Origin: Sipunculus nudus
Taxonomy: Eukaryota; Annelida; Sipuncula; Golfingiida; Sipunculidae
Assembly: GCA_026874595.1 (NCBI GenBank)
Contig: CM049309.1
Span: forward strand, 28,027,033-28,091,032
DNA: 64,000 nucleotides
Reading direction: 5' to 3'
Shown piece after piece: positions 9,976 through 22,271 of this stretch; within the stretch, counting starts at the first letter, position 1, and each line of letters begins with the position of its first letter. The notes under the pieces are model-generated. The model saw only the letters and a list, made by a program, of their open reading frames with translations. It did no database searches and was not told where the DNA came from. The translations under genes and the position numbers were made by a program.

Positions 9976-10932
9976 TGTCCTTGAGCGACACACCCTAGCT
10001 AGGTGACCTATCTTGTTACAATGATAACAGTGAACCGATCTAGCATAGCACTCTGGGGCAAGGTGGTCACACTTACCACACCGGTGACATGTCTGAGGTC
10101 TTCCTGTAGTGGTAGGGCCGTGGTTGAATGGCTGATGAGGATCTGGTTGATGGTATTGTCCCCTTTGCTGATGGTACTGTCTACCTGGATGGTGCTGCTG
10201 ACGGTACTGCCTGTGTTGGTGTTGTTGAGGCCTGCGCTGATATTGGTCTGCAGTGTCTACACTGGAGATTTGGGCTTGCAGGGTCTTCATTTCAAGGCGC
10301 ATTTCGTTTAATGCTTTGGCCATGTCTGACATAGCGGAGCTATCAGCGTTCTGGATGCTAGCCCCTAAACGTGCATATTTTTCAGCTTCCTGTAGCGTTT
10401 GTGGACTCTTCCCAATTACAAAGGCTTTGACTGATGGTAAGAGGCCTCTGACAAGAATTTCAATGCGTTCCGCCTCTGGCTTGTTTAATTCTGAACAGAG
10501 TCTGGTTATTTCATTGATATACATGTCTATGGGTTCATTGGTAGTTTGTTTACGGTCCACTAATTCAGCCACTTTTATCCACTTTAGAGTTTCTGCGGTG
10601 TTGAATTTGATATTAAAGTGGTGGAATAGTTCTTGAATTTTGTTTTTCACATCCCCGGACAAATCTCTGTACCAATAAATAGCTGATCCACTTAACATCA
10701 ATGGGAAAAGTCTAACTTGGTCAGCTTCTTCAAGTTTCTTAAATGCACAATATTGTTTGAATCTTTCGATCCAGATCTGTGGGTCTTGTCGTCCATCAAA
10801 ATGTTCAATAATACCTAGGTTCTGTGAGCCCATGGCACGTACCTGTTCTTGTAGTACCTGTTGTTCTGCCATGACTGCTAGGACTTGTTCTTGCAGCAGT
10901 GACGCTCTGGTGACAGGTCGCTGTAAATTCAT
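9970..10932 (-). CDS. gag: Gag polyprotein of the Ty3-like element
   Basis: 320 codons from an ATG at 10932 (protein starts MNLQRPVTRASL). The open frame extends upstream to 10998, but the first eight of those codons lie inside the LTR, so the later start is preferred. Gag packages element RNA into cytoplasmic particles. Residues ~40-190 form the capsid-like retrotransposon Gag region (WIERFKQYCAFKKLEEADQ, YWYRDLSGD, LVRGLLPSV). A helical stretch, a Gln/His/Arg-rich linker and two CCHC zinc knuckles follow: CHRCGKCDHLAPEC and CYHCNKIGHLARVC. The frame is intact. It ends at the UAG discussed separately. Confidence 0.93.
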   Translation of the reverse strand: MNLQRPVTRASLLQEQVLAVMAEQQVLQEQVRAMGSQNLGIIEHFDGRQDPQIWIERFKQYCAFKKLEEADQVRLFPLMLSGSAIYWYRDLSGDVKNKIQELFHHFNIKFNTAETLKWIKVAELVDRKQTTNEPIDMYINEITRLCSELNKPEAERIEILVRGLLPSVKAFVIGKSPQTLQEAEKYARLGASIQNADSSAMSDMAKALNEMRLEMKTLQAQISSVDTADQYQRRPQQHQHRQYRQQHHPGRQYHQQRGQYHQPDPHQPFNHGPTTTGRPQTCHRCGKCDHLAPECYARSVHCYHCNKIGHLARVCRSRTQ

Positions 10933-10955
10933 TGTTGATCCATCCTTTTTTTTAA

Positions 10956-10972
10956 GGCCCGGCTCTCCACCA
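10956..10972 (-). other. Primer-binding site of the Ty3-like element
   Basis: Two bases downstream of the 5' LTR on the coding strand is TGGTGGAGAGCCGGGCC. TGG pairs with the CCA end of a tRNA, and the position is as expected. I did not identify the tRNA. Confidence 0.7.
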
Positions 10973-10974
10973 AT

Positions 10975-11573
10975 TAAGACCGGGATGGGGATCAGCACAA
11001 CACCAGAGTTGACTTACATTTCTTTATTGTACTTCAATATAACTGGCAAGAGGCTTAAGGCTGGTCTGGTCTGATCTGGTGGGGCTTACAACCCTACCCC
11101 TTTTATACCTGTCCAGAAGGGGGCCAGGGTTCCAGCTCTGACTCCCTGCCATGGTATGCATAAAATTAATATTACAATATACACGGTGACCAATAAGTAA
11201 TGTAGAATCTGTAAACATCTTTCTGTTGACTAAATAAGGTATATGGGGTGACCAGCACTGTACAGCTTGTGACCCCTGTCATGCCACAGGAATGTGGGTA
11301 CCCTGCTTACTCAGCCAGGGTCAGCTTCAAGGCGTGGCACTCAGTGCTGAATAGAATTTACTTTACAAGAATACTCTGTTCTATTTGCTTTATATTACAT
11401 ATATCTTCAAGTATTAACATTAATAACATATTCTATCAAATATTTTAAATAAGTTAAGATTCTTTATAAAGATTATAATATTATAATGACTTTTAATCTT
11501 GGAAATTACTTACTGTGAGGTTAATATAGTTATTGGTCACATTTTAACTGGCAGCACATTTCATTTGGTTACA
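10975..11573 (-). repeat. 5' LTR of the Ty3-like element
   Basis: 599 bp, starting TGTAACC at 11573 on the coding strand and ending GGTCTTA at 10975, two bases before the primer-binding site. It should carry the element promoter, but I cannot point to the exact start site. Confidence 0.92.
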
Positions 11574-11710
11574 CATGTACATGCATGAGTAGGTCAATAA
11601 ACACATAATATGCATAAAAAAGTGTAGACACATATATATGTATATAATTATATATATATACATATATAGCGTTATATGTACCTACATATTCATACATACA
11701 TATACCTACA

Positions 11711-11771
<61 letters not shown>

Positions 11772-11890
11772 GTTCAGAATACGTCAGATATACACATACA
11801 TGCACATAAAATATAAACATATACACATTATACACGCATGCATATATACATGATATATTAATATACAAATTTACACATATACTATTGTCT
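11574..11890. repeat. AT-rich flank with (TA)n at 11713-11766
   Basis: Starts with the CATG target duplication, then TACATA/TATATA-type simple sequence with a ~54-bp pure TA run. Open frames here are low-complexity Tyr/Ile repeats and not genes. Confidence 0.85.
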
Positions 11891-12194
11891 TAATTTTTAC
11901 CATGAAACAAGGATTGCTCCAAAGATATTTATATAGTTTAAAGACATAGTTTTATATATTTCGGGATAGATTTTATGACCTCTATATATAGTTATGATTT
12001 ATGGTTAGATTTCTGGCAGTAATTTAGATTTCGTTTGAATTAAATAAAAACATATGTGTAAATGAGTGTACTGAAATGTGTGCGCTTGGGTTCTTCCAAT
12101 GATTAAATTCACATTTAAGGTTTAATCAGCTAGGACTTCATATGTAGTTGTGTATGTTGTAATAACGTAGCCAAGAAGAACGGCGGCTAGTAAT
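11891..12194. other. No recognisable feature
   Basis: AT-rich sequence between the microsatellite and the GC-rich repeat. Nothing seen. Confidence 0.5.
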
Positions 12195-12412
12195 CGAGGT
12201 AGCCCGGCGGCCGGAATGGTGCCCCGCCGCCCAAGTCGCGGCCGATATGGTTGACTGGCCAGGGTCGGGGCCCAGTAGTGGCCTCGTCGGGCTAGCTGCC
12301 CAAATGGTTGCCCGCTTGGCGCTGGCGTCCGATATGGTCGATTTAAGGCCGGCGGCCGATATCGTCGGTGGCCGAAATAGACCTATAACGGCCTCCGCAC
12401 TCCCGTCAATCA
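12195..12412 (+). repeat. GC-rich dispersed repeat, copy 2
   Basis: Inverted, diverged mate of 2400-2615, carrying the same GCGGCCGATATGG and GGCCGGCGGCCGATATCGTC words. The homology starts at GAGGTAGCCC next to 12195. The two copies face each other on either side of the Ty3-like insertion and its flanks. Confidence 0.7.
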
Positions 12413-13604
12413 AATATGGGCCGTGCACCGCCAGTAAATAGTTAACCAATAAGCAATTGAATCTGGTATAGAACACCCCCGGTTTCGGGTTAAGGGCCAC
12501 AGCTTGCAGCCACGCTGAAATACGGGCGTCATGTGTGATCCTATAATAAATGATCGATAACAAAATATACCACCGGCTTCACCTATGACATTTTGAATTC
12601 CACAGCTTAAAAAATCACAGATTTTTTTTTTCTATTACATGAAAAAAGAAAATCTTCTATTATCGCTCATCTTCGTTTACATTCAAATGCTGTTGTCAGG
12701 TCACTTCGTTACTCTGCCACATCGGATAATACCAACTTATTTGTACTCCGGTTCTTTAACCTTATCATCCTGGACGGCGGTTGATTAGTTATCAAACGTG
12801 CAATGTAATCTAAATATTACTTTTGATCTTTACTAATGAACAAGATTTAATAAAATAATATGATTATAACATGCTATATATAGTTTATATTATAGTCCAT
12901 ATAAGTTTATATCATATTTTATTGTATTTTTTATTTTTTAAAAATTAATAAAACTATAAAAATGATTTTTTTATGAGTGTAAGTGTCTGGGTTCTGCGTG
13001 TCTTCCGAGGTAGTTATGGAAAGGGGACCGAGGGTCCAACCCAGGAAGACTTGCGCAGGAAGACTTTACGTGCACTTAGCAACTTTAACACCTTGTACCG
13101 CCCCGACGAATTTTGCCAAGGAAACCTTACCTGTAGGCCTATCTTTTTCTTATATAAATTATAAGCAATTGAAAAATTTTTTCTCTCTTTAAATATTCTT
13201 TACATTCATTTTCAGGGGGGGGGAAGTATTCCGTTCATGCGGGAGGAAATTCTCAAACGTAATAATAAAAATTATATAACCAAGACGCCTGTTAACTACT
13301 ACTATGTTCTTTCCCGATAAAAATAAAGTAAGCCTTTATAAAAATTTGGATCAATAGAGATCTGTAATGTCAAACAAAATATTACATTTATCATTTTTTA
13401 AAATAATTTAATGCTTAACAGTTATGACTAAATATTATTTGGAGACGTTTATTTATTTGAACTGCCATTTTTTATATTTCCGAAATGCAAATTAGCAAAT
13501 GTTAATAAATTTCAAACCTGGCCCACTCCTCTTCTGGATCAGAGGTCCTTTTCTTCAGGTTTTCTTATTAGTAATAGTCGATTAGTCACCACAGTTGTTA
13601 CGTC
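12413..13604. other. No gene or clear repeat seen
   Basis: AT-rich with poly-T/A runs and a G9 run near 13216. Overlapping open frames near 12973-13192 match no family I recognise. Confidence 0.5.
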
Positions 13605-14550
13605 ACCAATTTACAATTTCCGGGCCCATACGTATACTATGCTTCTTGGAATCGCCTATGCTATATTACCATGCAATGCACCCGTGGCCCCTACGCAGCC
13701 AGTTTACGGGTACCTACCGGCCACGGTCACACGCAGTCAGTTTTGATATACATATGTTTAAGAATGTAAAAGTCTGTGAATGTAAGCAGCAACATCCTAT
13801 GCCACAATTTCCGGACCCATACGTATACTTTACTTCTTGGAATCGCCTGTGCTATATCACCATGTAATGTACCCGTGGCCCTTACGCAGCCAGATTATAC
13901 GGGTACCTACAGGCCACGGTCACAGACTCAACAAGTCAGTAGTTGATATATATCTAGGTATTAAAGTGTAATTGTATGTGATGGTGAGCAGCAACATCCT
14001 ATATGCCACAATTTCCGGGCCCATACGTACGGTACAATTTGCTTCTTGGAATCGCCTGTGCTATATCAATATTTTATGCACCCGTGGCCCATACGCAGCC
14101 AGTTTACGGGTACCTACCAGCAACGGTCACACGCAGTCAGTATTGATGTACATATGCATAAAAATGGAAATGTATGTGAATGTAAGTAGGAACCGCCTGT
14201 ACCATAATTTCCGGGCCACTACGTATACATGTACTTTGCTTCTAGGCAGTGCCTGTGCTGTATCACCATGTAACTCACCCGTGGGCCATGCACAGCCAGT
14301 TTACGGGCATCTAACGGCCACGGTCACAGACCCAACCAGTCAGTTTTGATATATATCTAGGAATTAAAGTGTAATTGTATGTGATGGTGAGCAGCAACCT
14401 AATATGCCACAATTTCAGGGCCCATACGTATTCTTTACTTCTTGGAATCGCCTGTGCTAAATCACCATGTAATGTACCCGTGGCCGTTACACAGCCAGAT
14501 AACGGGTACCTACCGGCCACGGTCACAAGCAGTCAGTTTTGATAGACATA
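13605..14550 (+). repeat. ~195-bp satellite array, plus orientation, part 1
   Basis: Five units; CAATTTCCGGGCCCATACG recurs near 13612, 13807, 14009, 14204 and 14409. Other constant words are CTTGGAATCGCCTGTGCTA, TACCCGTGGCCC and GGCCACGGTCACACGCAGTC. Units differ by roughly 5-15 percent. Open frames through the array follow the repeat and encode no recognisable protein. Confidence 0.9.
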
Positions 14551-16108
14551 CCGTATTTCCTTGAATAGACGCCCGGGCGTTTATTTTTTTCAAACCCTGC
14601 TTTTACCCGGCATCTAAACAAGGCCGGCTTCTATTTAAGGCCGGCGTTTATAAAAAAATACATTATCAGGCTCATCAGACAAACTAAAATAGAACACTCC
14701 GAAACAATAAACCCGCCGGTCACTACTTAGGGACACAATTGAAAACATCGCCGGTACACGGACTGTGTTTACGAAATTTCCTTAGATGCCACAGGAATAT
14801 GGAACACGCGCAATCTCCACAATCATGCACCATAATAAGAATTGACGGGAAATCACAGTGAGAGATTGCAGTTGTCCAAAAGAATCTGTCCGTGTGGGCC
14901 TCTCGAAACTATGTACCCAAGTGTTTTATGTGGCTGTTCCATTTATTTTACACCGCGTGTTGTTGGTAACATTGTTTCCCTCGGAACATGGGTGGCTCTT
15001 ACATGAACTGTTCTCCGCGTACAACTGCATGGTCACATTGGTTCTATTGAAATAAGGGGGGTGAGTACTTAAACGGCACAGCGTAAATCATTTTCATGAC
15101 ATTTTCCTCCCGTCAAATATTCAACTGATTCAGCTCGACACAGCGTATTCAAGGGTTTCTGACCTGGTTTATACTAAACACGGGTGGCTCAACCATTAAC
15201 TGTGCACCGTGGACAACTGGTAATACTGGTTCCATCGAAAAATGGGGGGCTGGTACGTATAACGGCACTGCATAATTCGTTACTATGACACCTTCCGTCC
15301 GACTTTTAACTGATTCAGCTTGACACAGCGTATTGAAGCGTTTCCGACCTGGTATATACTGATATGTGACATTTACTGCCGGGAATATTTCTGAATATAT
15401 TTTTGTGGACAAGAGTAAATACTATTCTCAACTTTAAAGTTTATCTCAGAAGCGTGGTTTAGGTAACAGTGGGGACGAACTTAAAAGCGCTTCAAAAATG
15501 AACGCAAGGAGCGTAATATTTGGCTTGACAATAGCTACAAATTGTACCGCTTGACACCATCATTTGGTGTCTTCATGCTACACAAGAAATATGTGCCAAA
15601 ACGTATTTGAACAGTTCTGTTCAACCATCCGTGAGGCATACTTTAATCGTACCAAGTTGAACCGCTTGTATCAGGTGGTACTATTTTTATCTAGCTTGAC
15701 AGCAGTGAAAGTGTAAGCTTCCCACTGCTGACGTATTTGTGTAGCGTTTATTAGGATCGGTGATCGGCTTTAATCATATGGACGAATCGGGAATATTTGG
15801 TGTCCCTCATGCATGGAAACAGGCATTCAATTAAGATAAATATTTACAGAAGAATTAAATATCAATAAAACACAAATCGAAATTCATAAAACAATCTATG
15901 GTCAATTTTACCGGTAAATGCACCAATTACAGTGAAGGGATAAGGCATCTGGCGGCAAACATGGAAAGTATTCTGACACCAGGCCTGTAAACAAGACCGG
16001 CGTCTATTTAAGGCCGGCGTTTATTTTTCTGACACACTTTTACCCCGGCGACTAATTAAGGCAGGCGACTAGCTATTTAAGGCCCGGCGTCTGATCAAGG
16101 AAATACGG
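14551..16108. mobile_element. 1.56-kb non-autonomous DNA transposon with terminal inverted repeats
   Basis: The left end CCGTATTTCCTTGAATAGAC and the reverse complement of the right end (CCGTATTTCCTTGATCAGAC) pair over ~23 bases, and the rest of both ends shares GGCCGGCGTTTAT/TATTTAAGGC subterminal words. It lies inside a satellite unit. Comparison with intact units suggests a TA target copied as TA/AA. The interior has an imperfect ~190-bp direct duplication (about 14988-15178 and 15179-15360). No transposase is visible, so it would depend on a partner in trans. Superfamily not assigned. Confidence 0.8.
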
Positions 16109-17370
16109 AATGTATAAGAATATAAATGTATGTGAATGTAAAAAGCAACATCCTATGCCACAATTTACGGGCCAATACGTATACTTTAATTCTTGGAATC
16201 ACCTGTGCTATATCACCATGTAATGTACCCGTAGCCCTTACGCAGCCAGATAACGGGTACCTAACGGTCACGGACACACGCAGTCAGTTTTGATACACAT
16301 ATCTATAAAAATGGAAATGTATGTGAATGTAAGCAGCAACATCCTATGCCACGCTTTCCGTGCCCATACGTATACTTTACTTCCTGGAATCGCCTGTGCT
16401 ATATCACCATGTTATGTACCCATGGCCGTTACACAGCTAGTTTACGGGTGCCTACCGGCCACGGTCACACGCAGTCAGTTTTGATATACATATGTTTAAG
16501 AATGTAAATGTCTGTGAATGTAAGCAGCAACATCCTATGCCACAATTTCCGGGCCCATACGTATACTTTACTTCTTGGAATCGCCTGTGCTAAATCACCA
16601 TGTAATGTACCCGTGGCCCTTGCGCAGCCAGATAACGGGTACCTACCGGCCACGGTCACATGCAGTCAGTTTTGTTATTCATATGTATAAAAATGGAAAT
16701 GTATGTGATTGTATGCAGCAACATCCTATGCCATTATTTCCGGGCCCATACGTACGGTATAATTTGCTCCTTGGAATCGCCTGTGCTATATCAATATTTT
16801 ATGCACCCGTGGCCCATACGCATGCAGCCAGTTTACGGGTACCTACCGGCCACGGTCACACGCAGTCAGTATTGATGTACATATGCATAAAAATGGAAAT
16901 GTATGTGAATGTAAGCAGGAACCTCCTGTGCCACAATTTCCGGGCCACTACGTATATATTTACTTTGCTTCTAGGCAGTGTCTGTATCACCATGTAACTC
17001 ACCCGTTGGGCATGCACAGGCAGTTTACGGGCATCTAACGGACACGGTCACAGACCCAACCAGTCAGTATTTGATATATATCTAGGAATTAAAGTGTTAT
17101 TGTATGTGATGGTGAGCAGCAACCTAATATGCCACAATTTCAGGGCCCATACGTATTCTTTACTTCTTGGAATCGCCTGTGCTAAATCACCATGTAATGT
17201 ACCCGTGGCCATTTCACAGCTAGTTTACAGTTACCTACCGGCCACGGTCACACGCAGTCAGTTTATATATTCATATGTATAAGAATGGAAATGTATGTGA
17301 TTGTATGCAGCAAACATCCAATGCCACAATTTCCGGGCCCATACGTATACTATGCTTCTTGGAATCGCCT
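16109..17370 (+). repeat. ~195-bp satellite array, plus orientation, part 2
   Basis: Continues the array interrupted at 14551 with about seven more units; the unit word recurs near 16163, 16348, 16545, 16739, 16937, 17137 and 17330. It stops abruptly at GGAATCGCCTAG near 17370. Confidence 0.9.
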
Positions 17371-19410
17371 AGAATGGACTGAGCATGGTTAAAAAAATAG
17401 TTGCACATAAAATATTACATTCCTTTATAATTTAACTGGCTTATTTCCGTAGATTGTCCCGTACCTACACAAATAAAGCCCTTGGTATAATAACATAATA
17501 AATCAGGATAATTTAAAGGCATTATTCTATAAAGTTGAAGACGACGTTATAAAGCCTGATGTCACAGGGCTGCGACAGCTTTCGAAAAAATTACGAACGG
17601 TAAAAAAACTGTCTGAACATTCGTGGCTGTTCTTAATTTCCTCGCGTGATTCGCAAAGTGTTTCTACCTTGTCGCAGAAATTTTGTACATGTTGAAAAAA
17701 AATGGGAAAAATAAAATTTATCTAAAAAATAGTCGCAGAGGCGTCGCTGTTGTCTCGTACCCGTCTCGAATATGTCTCGGACTATTCTTCCGCGAGTCAG
17801 GAAGTGCGAGAACTGCGAGACAACGTATATTATGTGAGGGGTTTGCAACCTATGCAACTACATTGCGAATATTTGGAGATAAAAATGAGAATCTGATATT
17901 CTGGGCGCCGATTGTAGTGCGAATATTTAACAAATGTTGTTAAAATGTCTTGTGAAGCAAGACATAGCACGACATTCATATAACGGGTATACGAATTAAC
18001 TCCAGCCAAATTTTGGGCAAAACACTATAGTGCGATGTTCGCAAACGTGTCGTAAGTACAATTCAGCGTGATTGCAAGAAAAATTGTCGCTAATTCGCGT
18101 ATTTTCTCGCAGTTGTTGTGTCTCCAACTAGTCGCAAGCTGTCGCAGTTCAATGAGATACAACCTTCAATATAAGAAAAAACATATTAAGAATTCTACAA
18201 TAGCTACACAATTAAAATGTGTATGGTGAACAAGACAACACAATTCAACATAATGCCAACATGTTTGGTTTTCAGACTAACTGATGACTGATCAGTAATA
18301 ACATTTTAAATACAGAATGCTCATATATGGCCAAATTGTAAAAACCCAATGTTAAAACGTAAATTTACCAGTGACTGGTATGCGTAGTGGGAAAAATCGC
18401 TGACGGCGGCGTGAAGATATATGGACAACGCCATTGTACGGAGAACGGTTACGCATAAATAAAACAGCCCAATTAAAAACTCTTCAGAAAGATTTATTTT
18501 GCAGACAGCGTTTATTGAATATGCACCTATGAATACCTCCAGAAAAGCTTAATTTGACATGGTGAAGGCTATGCGTATAGTGCTCAAAACATCTACGGTA
18601 TACGCATATGGATAAATGGAAACAACCTATAATAATTTATAGAGCGGTTTTGGGGATCTTTGTGCACCGATGCAAAACCATCGTAAAGTTTATGTGTGTG
18701 TTGGTGTGTGTTGGGGGGGGGGTCCAAAGAAACACATATATAGGCCTATTTAACGCAGCTTGCTCCATGTATACGGATGCGAGTGCGGCAAAATCGCGCA
18801 TAAAGAGATACATACTATCCATTGGTGCGATGCAGTACTTAAGTCGATGTGCTGGATGCCATTTTGAAGAGATGAAAGACCTAAACCCGAACTGAAAAAC
18901 TTATTAATTAATAAGCGAAAAACTTATCCGTGTCCGCATCCGTACAAAATGACACGTATAACTTAACACTACTTTTCCACTAACTACTAACATCCTCACT
19001 GGGGCAAACGAATTGAATTACGCTGACGATTTGGAATGACGATTTAGATTACATCAAATTTGAGAAATAGTTTTTTTCATATATATGGGCAAATTATGCG
19101 AGACATATTAAACACTTCTACTACGCACTGTGAATAATCGGTTTACATGACTAGAGGATTACTGAAGTCAAAACCACATTTGATCAGTAAGAGTATAAAT
19201 GTTTAATTTTATATACAGCTATACAAAACATTTAACAGTACCGGTATCGCCTTTTCAATAAGTGCGGGTCATGCATGCAGATTTTTATACTCCAGCAGTG
19301 TCCCCATGGCTGTTAATCCACTACAGGGCAGTGGTTTAGCAGCCTTTTGATAGAGGACAGCTGATGTTTTATTAAAATCTAGATCAAAAGTCTGTCACTC
19401 AGTCAAAGTT
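17371..19410. other. Single-copy spacer between inverted satellite arrays
   Basis: No gene recognised. At 17560-18140 a GTCGCAG / TCTCG-rich stretch recurs loosely and may be an unclassified repeat. An open frame at 18608-18895 has no recognisable family; it includes a G8 run and is probably chance. Confidence 0.5.
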
Positions 19411-19740
19411 TAAGAGCTTGTTCCTAAAACTGCCATTTTGGGCCAACATGCAGGGCCTGAACTTTATAGGGCCTGCTCCCAAAACTCCAAGAAACACAAG
19501 GCCACTTAAATTCTGAATAACCGACAATCTTTAAGTATTTGAAAACCCTTTTTTGCAATTAATCGGCCAAAAAAGTGCTTAGAGGTTTGCTCTCAACGTT
19601 ATGATACTGCATTTGGGACCAATATGCAGGGTCTGCGCTGAATAGAGCCTATTCCCAAAATTATCAGAAAAACACAAGGCCACCCAATTTTTGAATAACC
19701 GAAAGTCATTAAGTTGGAAATAACCCCTTTTGGCTATATA
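19411..19740. repeat. ~170-bp imperfect tandem duplication
   Basis: Two diverged units (about 19411-19581 and 19582-19740) share AATATGCAGGG.CTG, AACACAAGGCCAC, TTCTGAATAACCGA and AACCCCTTTT. A C-run of about 17 bases follows at ~19743. Confidence 0.7.
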
Positions 19741-19769
19741 TTTCCCCCCCCCCCCCCCCCAAAAAAAAA

Positions 19770-20685
19770 GGGCTTAGACTGACAGTGGCCGTTATGTACC
19801 TGTTAACTGGTTGTGTAAGGGCCACGGATGCATTACCTGGTGATAAAGGACAGGCGATTCCTAGAAGTAAAGTACATGTATACGTATGGGCCAAGAAATT
19901 GTGACATAGGACTTTGATGCTTACATTTACATTTTTTATACATGTGTAAATTAAAAATTGACTGTCTGTGACCGTGGCCGTTAGGTACCCGTGATTGTGT
20001 GAGAGGCCAAGGTTACACATTACGTGTTGGTATAGCACAGGCGATTCCTAGAAGCAAAGTATAAGTATGGGCCCGGAAATTGTGGCAAAGGGTGTTGCTG
20101 CTTACATTCACATACATTTCTTTTTTTATACATATGTATATCAATACTGACTGCCTGTGACCGCGGCCGTTATGTCCCCGTAAACTGGCTGCGTAAGGGC
20201 CACGGGTACATTATATACATGGTGATATAGCACAGGTGATTCTAAGAAGCAAAGTATACGTATGGGCCCAGAATTTGTGACATAGGAGGCTGCTGCTTAA
20301 ATTACATTTTTATACATATGTAAATCAAATATTGACTGTCTGTGACCGTGGCCGTTAGGTACCCGTGATTGTGTGAGAGGCCAAGGGTATATTACGTGTT
20401 GATATTGCACAGGAGATTCCTAGCAAAGAATACGTATGGGCCCGCCAAAAAATTGTGGCATAGGATGTTGCTGGTCGCCAAAAATACATTTCCTATACAT
20501 AAATCAAATACTGACCGATTGTGTCTGTGACCGTGGCCGTTTTGCCCCGTAAACAGGCTGCGTAAGGGCCACGGGTGCATTGCATGGTGATATAGCACAG
20601 GCGATTCCTAGAGGCAAAGTACGCATGGGCCCCGGAATGGTGTCGTAGGAGGTTGTTGCTTATCATGACATACAATTGCCTTAAA

Positions 20686-20749
<64 letters not shown>

Positions 20750-20929
20750 AATACTGACTGGCTGTGTGTTTGACCGTAGCCGTTAGGTACCCGAAAACTG
20801 GCTGCTTAATGTCCACGAGGTGATAATATGTTGAAATAGCGCAGGAGATTCCAAGAAGCAAAGTACGCATGGGCCCGGGAATGGTGTCGTAGGAGGTTGT
20901 TGCTCATCATGACATACAATTGCCTTATA

Positions 20930-20991
<62 letters not shown>

Positions 20992-21559
20992 TACTGACTG
21001 GCTGTGTGTTTGACCGTGGCCGTTAGGTACCCGAAAACTGGCTGCTTAATGTCCACGAGGTGATAATATGTTGAAATAGTACAGGGGATTCCTAGAAGCA
21101 AAGTACGCATGGCCCCGGGAAAGGTGTCGTAGGAGGTTATTTCTCATTATGACATACAATTACCTTATATTATACATATATATCGAATACTGATTGAATG
21201 TCTTTGTGACAGTGGCCGTTTTGTCCCGTAAAGAGGCTGTATAAGGGTCACGATTGCATTACATGGTGATAAAGCACATTCAAGTCCTAGAAGTAAAGTA
21301 CGCATGGCCCCGGAATGGTGTCGTAGGAGGTTGTTGCTCATCATGACATACAATTACCTTATATTATACATATATATCGAATACTGATTGAATGTCTCTG
21401 GGACCGTGGCCGTTTTGTCCCCGTAAACAGCCTGCATTAGGGCCATGAGTGCATTACATGGTGATAAAGCACAGGTGATTCCTAGAAGCAAAGTACGCAT
21501 TGGCCCCGGAATGGTGTCGTAGGAGGTTGTTGCTCATCATGACATACAATTGCCTTATA

Positions 21560-21598
<39 letters not shown>

Positions 21599-22017
21599 CA
21601 TACATATATATATATATGTGTGTGTGTGTATCAAATACTGACTTGCTGGGTGTTTGACCGTGGCCGTTAGGTACCCGAAAAATGGCTGTATAATGACCAC
21701 GAGGTAATAATATATTGATATAGGACAGGCGATTCCTATAAGCAAAGTTTACCTGTATGCCCGGAAAATGTGGCATGGGAAGTTGCTGCTTGCCATCACA
21801 TACAAATACATTGTCCTACATATATAAAAAATGTTTAAATTGACTGATTATGTCTGTGACCATGGCCGTTAGGTCACCGTAAACTGGCTGTCTAAGGGCC
21901 ATGAGTGCATTACATGTTGATAAAGCACATGCGATTCCTAGAAGTAAAGTACGCATGCCCCGGAATGGTGTCGTACGTAGGAGGTTGTTGCTCATCATGA
22001 TATACAATTGCCTTATG

Positions 22018-22056
<39 letters not shown>

Positions 22057-22228
22057 AAATACTGACTGGCTGTGTGTTTGACCGTGGCCGTTAGGTACCC
22101 GAAAAATGGCTGTATAATGCCCACGAGGTGATTATATGTTGATATAGGACAGGCGATTCCTAGAAGCAAAGTATACGTATGGGCCCGGAAGTTGTTGCTC
22201 GCCATCACATAGAAATACATTGTCCTAC

Positions 22229-22271
<43 letters not shown>

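Larger units (their letters stand above)
4380..11573 (-). mobile_element. Ty3/Gypsy-type LTR retrotransposon, nearly complete
   Basis: A 7194-bp element read on the minus strand: 5' LTR 10975-11573, gag, pol (protease, reverse transcriptase, RNase H, integrase, chromodomain), ~810 bp of 3' non-coding interior, 3' LTR 4380-4978. A 4-bp target duplication, CATG, flanks it at 4376-4379 and 11574-11577. LTRs start TGTAACC and end GGTCTTA on the coding strand, so the usual terminal CA is TA here. I noticed only two substitutions between the 599-bp LTRs, so the insertion is recent. The order protease-RT-RNase H-integrase places it in the Ty3 group; I do not assign a clade. Confidence 0.93.

Noticed and set aside
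4380-11573. Env-like gene that would make the Ty3-like element an errantivirus
   Set aside because: The interval between pol and the 3' LTR has no long frame, signal peptide or membrane segment.
11569-11868. Tyr/Ile-rich open frames on both strands
   Set aside because: Translations of TA/TACA simple sequence.
13595-17282. Long plus-strand open frames across the satellite
   Set aside because: They repeat with the unit, change frame between units and contain no recognisable domain.
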